From the NCBI RefSeq assembly GCF_001567565.1, contig NZ_LSSW01000020.1:124001-188000 (forward strand): DNA of 64,000 nucleotides, written 5' to 3'. Position numbers and translations under genes: made by a program. A model generated the notes under the pieces. The model ran no database searches, was not told the origin of the DNA, and saw only the letters and a program-made list of their open reading frames with translations. The stretch comes from Ectopseudomonas composti (GTDB lineage Bacteria; Pseudomonadota; Gammaproteobacteria; Pseudomonadales; Pseudomonadaceae). The first letter of the stretch is position 1, and every line of letters starts with the position of its first letter. Positions 57,562-64,000 of the stretch are shown here, piece by piece.

Positions 57562-58107
57562 TCAGCGCCCGAACATCCGCAGCAGGGTGCTGTCACGGTC
57601 GATGAAATGGTGCTTGAGTGCGGCCAGGCCATGCAGGCCGGCGAATATCACCAACCCCCAGGCCAGGTATTCGTGGATCGCCCCGGCGATGTCTTCCTGT
57701 TGCGCGATTCCGCTCAGGGTTGCCGGCACGCTGAACAGGCCGAATACCTCGATGCCACGGCCGTCAGCGGTGGAAATCAGGTAGCCGGAGATCATCACGC
57801 CGAACAAGCCGAGGTAGAGCACGCCATGACCCAGCTTGGAGGCCAGGCGAGTGAGCTGGCCGTGGCTGCTCAGGGCCGCCGGTGACGGGTTGAACAGACG
57901 CCACAGCACGCGCAGCAGCATGACGGCGAACAGCACGATGCCGATGCTCTTGTGCAGATCCGGCGCGCTCTGGCGCCACGGGTCGTAATAGCTGAGCCCC
58001 ACCATCCAGAAGCCGAGGGCGAACAGTCCGAATACGGCCAGCGCCACCAGCCAGTGCAGCAGCACGCTGACGAATCCATAAGTAGCGGGGGTGTTGCGCC
58101 ATTGCAT
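57562..58107 (-). CDS. Cytochrome b561 (YceJ-type)
   Basis: Encodes 181 residues with four membrane helices: VSVLLHWLVALAVFGLFALG, SIGIVLFAVMLLRVLWRLFN, GHGVLYLGLFGVMISGYLIS and YLAWGLVIFAGLHGLAALKH. Haem-ligand histidines are recognisable in LLHWLV, DLHKSIG, IHEYLAW and LHGLAALKHHF. It is a two-haem inner-membrane protein that passes electrons between quinone and periplasmic partners. It is the first gene of the unit with yceI, 58 bases away. Confidence 0.92.
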   Translation of the reverse strand: MQWRNTPATYGFVSVLLHWLVALAVFGLFALGFWMVGLSYYDPWRQSAPDLHKSIGIVLFAVMLLRVLWRLFNPSPAALSSHGQLTRLASKLGHGVLYLGLFGVMISGYLISTADGRGIEVFGLFSVPATLSGIAQQEDIAGAIHEYLAWGLVIFAGLHGLAALKHHFIDRDSTLLRMFGR

Positions 58108-58164
58108 GGGTGGGTTCCCTGATCCAGTGTCCGAGCAAGACTAACGGCAAATATATCGATTTAA

Positions 58165-58180
58165 AGCGAATTTTTTCGCT
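58165..58180. promoter_or_regulatory. 16-bp palindrome upstream of the cytochrome b561-yceI unit
   Basis: AGCGAA-TTTT-TTCGCT, a perfect 6-bp inverted repeat in an A/T-rich patch 57 bases before the cytochrome start. Candidate operator; the regulator is unknown. The 256-base gap to bioA (58108-58363) holds nothing else I can name. Confidence 0.4.
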
Positions 58181-58363
58181 ATGAAACATCGAGAAATGCG
58201 ATAGCTCATCACGGACTTTGTAGTCGACCGGCTTAGTGCCGACACGCAGCGCAAAGTTCAGCGACAGGCGCACAGGCGGTATACAACGCCAGACCAGCGG
58301 CGCCGTCAGCGTACTGGGTGCCGCTTCTGGTAGGCTGGCCGCCCGCACACAGGGAGATTTCTC

Positions 58364-59767
58364 ATGAGCCTCAACGACCACTGGATGCAACGCGACCTCG
58401 ACGTGTTGTGGCACCCCTGCACCCAGATGAAGGATCACGAGCGCCTGCCGCTGGTGGCGATCCGCAAGGCCTCTGGCGTATGGCTGGAGGATTTCGACGG
58501 CAAGCGCTACCTCGATGCCGTCAGCTCCTGGTGGGTCAATGTCTTCGGCCATGCCAACCCGCGTATCAACGCACGCATCCGCGAACAGCTGGAAAACCTC
58601 GAACACGTGATGCTCGCCGGTTTCACCCACCAGCCGGTCATCGAACTGTCCGAGCGCCTGGTGCAGATCACCCCGGCGGGCCTGAACAAGGTGTTCTACG
58701 CCGACAATGGCTCATCGGGCATCGAAGTGGCGCTGAAGATGAGCTTTCACTACTGGCTCAACAGCGGCGCGCCGGCGAAGAAGCGCTTCGTCACCCTGAC
58801 CAACAGCTATCACGGTGAAACCGTGGCGGCGATGTCGGTGGGCGACGTGTCGCTGTTCACCGACACCTACAAGGCGCTGCTGCTCGACACCCTCAAGGTG
58901 CCCAGCCCGGACTGCTACCTGCGCCCCGAGGGCGTGAGCTGGGAGGAACATTCGCGCGTCATGTTCGCCCACATGGAGCAGACCCTGGCCGAGCATCATC
59001 ACGAAGTCGCCGCGGTGATCGTCGAGCCGCTGATCCAGGGTGCGGGCGGCATGCGCATGTACCACCCGATCTACCTCAAGCTTTTGCGCGAAGCCTGCGA
59101 CCGCTATGGCGTACACCTGATCCACGACGAGATCGCCGTCGGCTTCGGCCGCACCGGCACCATGTTCGCCTGCGAGCAGGCCGGCATCACCCCGGACTTC
59201 CTGGTGCTATCCAAGGCGCTGACTGGCGGCTACCTGCCGATGGCTGCCGTGCTCACCACCGATGATGTCTACAGCGCCTTCTACGACGACTACGCGACCC
59301 TGCGCGCCTTCCTTCATTCGCACACCTATACCGGTAACCCGCTGGCCTGCGCCGCCGCGCTGGCGACCCTCGACATCTTCCGTGACGACGACGTGATCGA
59401 GCGCAACAAGGCCCTGGCAACACGCATGGCCAGCGCTACCGCACACCTGGCCGATCACCCGCATGTCGCCGAAGTGCGCCAGACCGGCATGGCCCTGGCG
59501 ATCGAGATGGTGCAGGACAAGGCCAGCAAGACCGCCTACCCCTGGCAGGAACGTCGTGGCCTGCGCGTCTATCAGCATGCCCTGGAGCGCGGCGCCCTGC
59601 TGCGCCCGCTGGGCAGCGTGGTGTATTTCCTGCCGCCTTACGTGATCACCCCGCAGGAGATCGACTTCCTTGCCGAGGTAGCCAGCGAAGGCATCGATAT
59701 CGCCAGCCGCGAGTCGGTCAGTGTGGCAGTGGATAACCGCTACCCCGATCATCGCGATCCGGGTTGA
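58364..59767 (+). CDS. bioA: Adenosylmethionine-8-amino-7-oxononanoate aminotransferase
   Basis: Encodes 467 residues. It converts 8-amino-7-oxononanoate to 7,8-diaminononanoate in biotin synthesis, using SAM as amino donor. It is a class III aminotransferase with PLP lysine K284 in LVLSKALTGGYLPMA and the DEI motif in LIHDEIAVGFGRTGTMFACE. BioA-specific blocks are LWHPCTQMKDHE, SSWWVNVFGHANP, and HSHTYTGNPLACAAALATLD. The start follows GGGAGATT. The other bio genes are not in the window, as in Pseudomonas generally, where bioA is detached. Confidence 0.97.
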   Translation: MSLNDHWMQRDLDVLWHPCTQMKDHERLPLVAIRKASGVWLEDFDGKRYLDAVSSWWVNVFGHANPRINARIREQLENLEHVMLAGFTHQPVIELSERLVQITPAGLNKVFYADNGSSGIEVALKMSFHYWLNSGAPAKKRFVTLTNSYHGETVAAMSVGDVSLFTDTYKALLLDTLKVPSPDCYLRPEGVSWEEHSRVMFAHMEQTLAEHHHEVAAVIVEPLIQGAGGMRMYHPIYLKLLREACDRYGVHLIHDEIAVGFGRTGTMFACEQAGITPDFLVLSKALTGGYLPMAAVLTTDDVYSAFYDDYATLRAFLHSHTYTGNPLACAAALATLDIFRDDDVIERNKALATRMASATAHLADHPHVAEVRQTGMALAIEMVQDKASKTAYPWQERRGLRVYQHALERGALLRPLGSVVYFLPPYVITPQEIDFLAEVASEGIDIASRESVSVAVDNRYPDHRDPG

Positions 59768-59896
59768 GCGAGCCACGCCCAAAGAGCGATACGCACAGCG
59801 CAACCTGCGGAACAGCGGCGCCCCGACCGCAGGGTGCGCCGCGCGCAGCAGCGCTTTAAACTTGCCGCTTCGAACTTGCCGCCTGCAGCTGCCCTT

Positions 59897-60616
59897 ATGC
59901 GCCTATCCCGTTTTTTCATCGATGCCCCGCTCTCCCTCGGTCAACACCAACTGCCCGAGGCCCAGGCCCACTACATCGGCCGCGTGCTGCGCCATGCAGC
60001 GGGCGATGCCGTGCAATTGTTCGACGGCAGCGGCCAGGAGTATCTCGGCGAGCTCATCGAAGTAGGCAAGAAGAGCGTACGCGTCGAGCTGCGTGAGGCG
60101 ATCGCCGGGCTCGACGAATCCCCGCTGCGCATTCACCTCGGCCAGGGTCTGTCACGCGGCGAACGCATGGACTGGGCGATCCAGAAGGCCACCGAGCTGG
60201 GGGTCAGCGAGATCACTCCGATCGTCTCGATGCGCTGCGAAGTCAGACTCAAGGATGAACGTGCCGACAAGCGCATGGCTCACTGGCGCCAGGTGGCGAT
60301 CAGCGCCTGCGAGCAATGCGGTCGCTCGGTACTGCCGGTGATCAACCCGCCACTGGAACTGGCCACCTGGCAGCAGCAGGTCGAAGCGGACCTGAAACTG
60401 GTGCTGCACCCGGTTGCCGAGCCCTGGACCGGTCACGCTGCACCACGCTCGCTGGCGTTTCTGATCGGCCCGGAAGGCGGTTTGAGCGAGGCTGAAGTCG
60501 AGCAGGCCAAGGACGCCGGCTTCCATGCTGCCCGCCTCGGCCCACGTGTCCTGCGCACGGAAACGGCTCCCGTGGTGGCCCTCAGCGTCGCACAACAGCT
60601 CTGGGGCGACCTGTAA
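59897..60616 (+). CDS. rsmE: 16S rRNA (uracil1498-N3)-methyltransferase
   Basis: Encodes 239 residues from 59897 (MRLSRFFIDAPLSLGQHQLP). It is a SPOUT-class methyltransferase. The N-terminal PUA-like part ends near residue 75 (AHYIGRVLRHAAGDAVQLFD). The knot region has LGQGLSRGERMDWAIQKATE, LGVSEITPIVSMRCEVRL, FLIGPEGGLSEAEVEQAKDA and LGPRVLRTETAPVVALSVAQ, the RsmE signatures for SAM binding. The in-frame ATG at 59834 adds 21 residues absent from the family. Follows bioA by 129 bases, as in P. aeruginosa. Confidence 0.96.
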   Translation: MRLSRFFIDAPLSLGQHQLPEAQAHYIGRVLRHAAGDAVQLFDGSGQEYLGELIEVGKKSVRVELREAIAGLDESPLRIHLGQGLSRGERMDWAIQKATELGVSEITPIVSMRCEVRLKDERADKRMAHWRQVAISACEQCGRSVLPVINPPLELATWQQQVEADLKLVLHPVAEPWTGHAAPRSLAFLIGPEGGLSEAEVEQAKDAGFHAARLGPRVLRTETAPVVALSVAQQLWGDL

Positions 60617-60827
60617 GACGGGAATGTCGCCTTGGCGTAACAAAATGTGACCTCAAGAGATTGCAAGAGCAACAGTCTTTGTCATGCTCTGCGCGCCGCA
60701 CGCGCGACCCGCTCACCAGCCACCCGCGCGCGGCCGAGGCCGGCGCCCAGAGCGTCGTTCCTCTTCCAATAACAAACAACGGGCTTCGGCCCCGCCCATA
60801 AGGCGGCCGCATGCCCAGGAGCATTGC

Positions 60828-62309
60828 ATGAACGAACTGGTCTCGACCCTAAACGGTCTGGTCTGGAGCCCCGCGCTGATCTATCTCTGTCTCGGCGTTG
60901 GTCTCTACTTCTCCCTGCGCGGCCGCTTCCTCCAGGTTCGCCACTTCAAAGAAATGATCCGCCTGATGTTCACCGGCAAGACCGACGAGCACGGCATCAC
61001 CTCCTTCCAGGCTCTGACCATGACCCTCGCCGGTCGCGTCGGTACCGGCAACATCGCCGGTGTGGCCACCGCGATCACCTTCGGTGGTCCGGGCGCCGTG
61101 TTCTGGATGTGGATGGTGGCCTTCCTCGGCGCCAGCTCGGCGTTCGTCGAGTCGACCCTCGGTCAGGTGTACAAGGAAAAGCTCAACGGTGAATACCGCG
61201 GGGGCCCGGCCTTCTACATCGAGAAAGGTCTGGGTCTGAAGTGGTACGCCTGGCTGTTCGCCGTTGTCACCGTGTTCGCCTGCGGCCTGCTGCTGCCGGG
61301 CGTACAGGCCAACTCCATCGCTTCCAGCGTGAAGACCGCCTTCGACATCGACCCGAACGTCACCGCCGCCGTGCTGGCCGTGCTGATCGGTCTGATCATC
61401 TTCGGTGGCGTCAAGCGTATCGCCCACTTCACTCAGGTGGTCGTGCCGTTCATGGCCCTGGGCTACATCCTGGTGGCCATGGTGATCATCCTGCTGAACA
61501 TCGGCAAACTGCCGGAAGTGGTGATGCTGATCGTCAAGAGCGCCTTCGGCCTCGAGGCTGGCTTCGGCGCCATCGTCGGCATGGCGATCCAGTGGGGCGT
61601 CAAGCGCGGCGTCTACTCCAACGAGGCCGGCCAGGGCACTGGTCCGCACGCCTCCTCCGCCGCCGCTGTCAGCCACCCGGCCAAGCAGGGTCTGGTACAG
61701 GGCTTCTCGGTCTACATCGACACCCTGTTCGTCTGCTCCGCCACCGCCTTCATGCTGCTGATCACCGGTCAGTACAACGTGCAGGCGCCGGATGGCAGTG
61801 CGATGTTCACCGGTATCGCCGGTGTCGCCGCAGGTCCGGGCTATGTACAGACCGCGATGGAGAACATGATGCCCGGCTTCGGCAACGCCTTCGTCGCCAT
61901 CGCCCTGTTCTTCTTCGCCTTCACCACCATCCTGGCGTACTACTACATCGCCGAGACCAACATTGCCTACATCAACCGCAAGGTGAAGCGCCCCATCCTC
62001 ACCCTGCTGCTGAAGTTCGGCATCATCGCCGCCACCGTCTACGGCACCGTGCACACCGCCACCTTCGCCTGGGACCTGGGTGATCTGGGCGTTGGTCTGA
62101 TGGCCTGGCTGAACATCATCGCCATCCTGCTCATGCACAAGGTCGCCTACAAGTGCTTGAAGGACTATGAGCAGCAGCAGGACGAGGGCAAGGACCCGGT
62201 CTTCCACCCCGAGAAGCTCGGCATCAAGAATGCCGATTACTGGGGCACCAGCACTTCGGAAGACAACCTGACCGTAGAGAAAGCCGACGCGCAGCAAACG
62301 CAGCGCTGA
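60828..62309 (+). CDS. Alanine/glycine:cation symporter (AGCS family)
   Basis: Encodes 493 residues from 60828 (MNELVSTLNGLVWSPALIYL), with AGGAG nine bases upstream. About eleven hydrophobic helices. Family signatures: ALTMTLAGRVGTGNIAGVAT (cation/substrate site), GAVFWMWMVAFLGASSAFVE, VKRGVYSNEAGQGTGPHASS, and FFAFTTILAYYYIAETN. It imports alanine or glycine with sodium or protons. Interesting beside the alanine dehydrogenase gene elsewhere in the window, but not linked to it. The 211-base leader contains no riboswitch I recognise. A strong terminator follows. Confidence 0.94.
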   Translation: MNELVSTLNGLVWSPALIYLCLGVGLYFSLRGRFLQVRHFKEMIRLMFTGKTDEHGITSFQALTMTLAGRVGTGNIAGVATAITFGGPGAVFWMWMVAFLGASSAFVESTLGQVYKEKLNGEYRGGPAFYIEKGLGLKWYAWLFAVVTVFACGLLLPGVQANSIASSVKTAFDIDPNVTAAVLAVLIGLIIFGGVKRIAHFTQVVVPFMALGYILVAMVIILLNIGKLPEVVMLIVKSAFGLEAGFGAIVGMAIQWGVKRGVYSNEAGQGTGPHASSAAAVSHPAKQGLVQGFSVYIDTLFVCSATAFMLLITGQYNVQAPDGSAMFTGIAGVAAGPGYVQTAMENMMPGFGNAFVAIALFFFAFTTILAYYYIAETNIAYINRKVKRPILTLLLKFGIIAATVYGTVHTATFAWDLGDLGVGLMAWLNIIAILLMHKVAYKCLKDYEQQQDEGKDPVFHPEKLGIKNADYWGTSTSEDNLTVEKADAQQTQR

Positions 62310-62329
62310 TAGCTCGGCGGCAGTAATGA

Positions 62330-62359
62330 AAAAGCCCCGGCCAGTGCCGGGGCTTTTTC
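62330..62359. terminator. Bidirectional intrinsic terminator
   Basis: AAAAAGCCCCGGC (62330-62342), loop CAGT, GCCGGGGCTTTTT (62347-62359); 13-bp perfect pairing. It serves the symporter gene (+) and faces the 3' end of chpC (-), 30 bases away. Confidence 0.95.
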
Positions 62360-62388
62360 ATGGGTGCAACTTCGAGCGCTGGCCGAAC

Positions 62389-62859
62389 TCAGATCAGGCC
62401 GGCATCGGCAAGCAGCTGCTCCAGGGCGGCCAGGTCGGGAATACGTACCACGTCCTCACCAACGCGCGCAGCACCCAACTCCAGCGGCGCCAGCTCCACA
62501 TCGGCCGCCTGCAGGTCGCTACCGACCTTCAGCGAACGTGGAATGCCCTGCACCAGCAAGGCGATGAACTTGACCTTGGGCCGACCACCCAGGGCGTTGA
62601 TCACCGCCACGCGAGCGCCATTGGCAACCTGTACCTGACCGCCGCTGGCAGCCTCGAAGGACAGCAGCGGCAAACGCAGATCACGCCAGGCGATCTGGCC
62701 GAGAAACCACTCGGGAGTGCCTTCGCTGAGCTGCGGTGCGCGATAGGGAATCAACTCGGCTAACGCCACGTTGGGCAACAGCAGGGTACGGTCGGTCAGT
62801 GGTACCAGCACGCTGGTAAGACCGGTGGCGCTGTTCTGGGTGGCGACGGCTTGGCTCAT
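62389..62859 (-). CDS. chpC: CheW-like chemotaxis protein ChpC
   Basis: Encodes 156 residues. It has a CheW fold: LTSVLVPLTDRTLLLPNVAL, AELIPYRAPQ, EWFLGQIAWRDLRLPLLSFE and GRPKVKFIALLVQGIPRSLK. ChpC is one of the accessory CheW-type adaptors of the Pil-Chp twitching/surface-sensing system of Pseudomonas, probably linking extra receptors to the ChpA kinase. It lies ten bases downstream of chpB. chpD and chpE, which follow chpC in PAO1, are not present here; the symporter gene converges instead. Confidence 0.92.
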   Translation of the reverse strand: MSQAVATQNSATGLTSVLVPLTDRTLLLPNVALAELIPYRAPQLSEGTPEWFLGQIAWRDLRLPLLSFEAASGGQVQVANGARVAVINALGGRPKVKFIALLVQGIPRSLKVGSDLQAADVELAPLELGAARVGEDVVRIPDLAALEQLLADAGLI

Positions 62860-62869
62860 TGAAACGTCC

Positions 62870-63889
62870 TCAACTGCAATGTTCGGTGAGGTGATTGACC
62901 AGGGCTATGGCCAGCTCGCGCGGGTCCGCGCTGAAACTGCTGTAGCCCCCCTCACGCAGGCTGTCCGGCATGCTCGGACTGGCGCAGCTATCGGCGCGCT
63001 GGGTCCAGATCATGCCGCCCTGGCGCTTGACGTAAGCAGCGGCGGCGCTGCCATCGCTGCCCATGCCGCTGAAGGCGATCACGCCACACTGGGCACCGAA
63101 CTGCTGCGCCAGGTTGAGCATCATCTGATCGATGGACGGGCTGTAGGGCTCCGGCCAGCCGCGTTCGGCGATCTGCATCGCGCCGTCCTCGGCAAAGCCC
63201 AGCTCGCGGCTGATCGGCACCACCACCACTTCCCCGCAGCGCACCGGGTCGCCATGTCGCGCGGCGTTGACATGCCACTGGCTATGTCGACCGACGGCCT
63301 GCGGCAATGCCGCCTCGAAGCTGGCATCGATATGCTGGGCGTAGATGAAACCGATCGGCAAGCCGCCCGGCAGCGCATCGAGGAACGCCTTGACCGCCGC
63401 CGGGCCACCCAACGACGCAGCCAGCAACCATACCTGGCGCGCCGGCTCGCCGGCTTTCAGCGGCGTATCGGCCAGTGCCTGCGGCAACTCCAGGCGAGTC
63501 GGGCGCTGTGCTTCATCGAGCAATGCCTGCAGACTCGGCCCGACCGCCTGGGCCGGATCGCCGACCAGACGCTTGAGCTTGCCGAACAGACTGCGCTCCC
63601 AGCGCGGATAGTTCTCCGAATGACGCTCCGGCGCATGCCCCTCACCGAACAGCACTGGCGCACTGGCGCGCTCCAGCAGGCTGTCGACCAGCGGCGAATC
63701 TTCCGACTGGGCCAGATCCACCAGCCACAGATCGGTTTCGCAGGCCGCCAGGGCCTGCTCGTCGAGGCGCGCCGGATCGCTGTTGAGCACCACCTGATAG
63801 CCGCCGCCGGTCAAGGCCTGCTGCAGCACGTGGCGCTGCAGCGAGGTGTCAGCGATTACTGCAATACGCGCTGCAGATTTGTCCGTCAT
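62870..63889 (-). CDS. chpB: CheB-type methylesterase ChpB
   Basis: Encodes 339 residues. The N-terminal 130 residues are a degenerate receiver-like segment (ARIAVIADTSLQRHVLQQAL, without a clear phosphoacceptor context). The C-terminal domain is CheB methylesterase with the catalytic triad in LAASLGGPAAV (Ser), YAQHIDASF (His) and GMGSDGSAAA (Asp). It removes methyl groups from the Pil-Chp receptor PilJ. The start overlaps the chpA stop (ATGA, four bases), so expression is coupled. Confidence 0.94.
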   Translation of the reverse strand: MTDKSAARIAVIADTSLQRHVLQQALTGGGYQVVLNSDPARLDEQALAACETDLWLVDLAQSEDSPLVDSLLERASAPVLFGEGHAPERHSENYPRWERSLFGKLKRLVGDPAQAVGPSLQALLDEAQRPTRLELPQALADTPLKAGEPARQVWLLAASLGGPAAVKAFLDALPGGLPIGFIYAQHIDASFEAALPQAVGRHSQWHVNAARHGDPVRCGEVVVVPISRELGFAEDGAMQIAERGWPEPYSPSIDQMMLNLAQQFGAQCGVIAFSGMGSDGSAAAAYVKRQGGMIWTQRADSCASPSMPDSLREGGYSSFSADPRELAIALVNHLTEHCS

Positions 63890-64000
63890 ATCCGTTTGAC
63901 CCGGTGGCTATCCACCAACTGTGCAATGGTCTCGAGCAGCAAGGATTCCTGATAGGGCTTGCCGAGGTACTGATTGACGCCGATGGTCATGGCCCGCTCA
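63886..64000 (-). CDS. chpA: C-terminal end of ChpA (CheA/CheY hybrid kinase), rest outside window
   Basis: Only the last 37 codons are in the window. The translation ERAMTIGVNQYLGKPYQESL and on to VDSHRVKRI is the end of a response-regulator receiver domain, with the conserved lysine in YLGKPYQE. In Pseudomonas ChpA ends with such a receiver and is followed by chpB with a four-base overlap, exactly as here. Confidence 0.9.
   Translation of the reverse strand, partial: ERAMTIGVNQYLGKPYQESLLLETIAQLVDSHRVKRI

Noticed and set aside
60617..60827. Glycine riboswitch in the leader of the alanine/glycine symporter gene
   Set aside because: I cannot find the conserved GGA-rich aptamer cores; only short GC-rich hairpins are visible.

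Overview
This window is chromosomal core sequence from a Pseudomonas species. The gene content and encoded proteins resemble the P. mendocina / P. oleovorans side of the genus as much as P. aeruginosa, but I cannot fix the species from sequence alone. The evidence for Pseudomonas is: (i) GbdR, CbcVWX and BetIBA proteins nearly identical to what is known from P. aeruginosa; (ii) the blocks chpA-chpB-chpC / rsmE / bioA / cytochrome b561-YceI / RhlE / metF / ahcY and fba / pgk / epd / tktA / ArsR-type regulator / metK, which match PAO1 PA0413-PA0432 and PA0546-PA0555 as I remember them; (iii) high GC and very GC-rich third codon positions. I see no tRNA, rRNA, CRISPR array, insertion sequence or prophage. 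Fifty-nine genes are called; gbdR is cut by the left edge and chpA by the right edge.

Layout. 1-11.6 kb is a quaternary-amine block: gbdR (partial, minus), a ChoX/CaiX-type binding protein, cbcV-cbcW-cbcX (ABC importer core plus choline-type binding protein), a BetX/ProX-type binding protein, then betI, betB and betA, which oxidise choline to glycine betaine. 11.6-24.2 kb is mixed: an orphan TorT-like periplasmic protein, an MFS exporter, the DEAD-box helicase DbpA, a dual-receiver diguanylate cyclase, an orphan family-3 binding protein, a YhiN flavoprotein, an SLC13 transporter with RCK_C domains, alanine dehydrogenase, and a TetR gene followed by two glutathione transferases. 24.2-34.7 kb carries the slipin/NfeD pair, a FUSC membrane protein, a 7TM-DISM diguanylate cyclase, a GreA/GreB-like factor, small proteins, a YgjP metallopeptidase, a YliI-type aldose dehydrogenase and a PL7 alginate lyase. 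34.8-40.9 kb is central carbon metabolism (fba, pgk, epd, tktA, all on the minus strand, with two small lipoprotein genes). 41-54.6 kb holds a TDT exporter with a divergent LysR regulator, the methyl cycle (ArsR-methyltransferase regulator, metK, ahcY, metF), ligB, small envelope proteins and ppnN. 54.8-64 kb has rhlE, yceI/cytochrome b561, bioA, rsmE, an alanine/glycine:cation symporter and the 3' end of the Chp (Pil-Chp) chemosensory cluster.

How the genes work together. Choline, carnitine or betaine captured by three different binding proteins could feed one CbcVW core. BetBA converts choline to betaine, BetI represses at two inverted-repeat sites, and GbdR senses betaine. The S-adenosylmethionine cycle appears to be controlled twice within 7 kb: by an ArsR-family protein with a 42-bp, near-gapless palindrome in front of metK, and by an S-adenosylhomocysteine (SAH) riboswitch in front of ahcY-metF.

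The most unusual structure is a 143-bp nested inverted-repeat element (49839-49981). It begins at the base immediately after the last pairing strand of the SAH aptamer and ends 27 bases before the ahcY start codon, which is where the riboswitch expression platform should be. Most of the remaining window is ordinary core genome; the other findings are mainly regulatory sites, REP-like elements and family variants.
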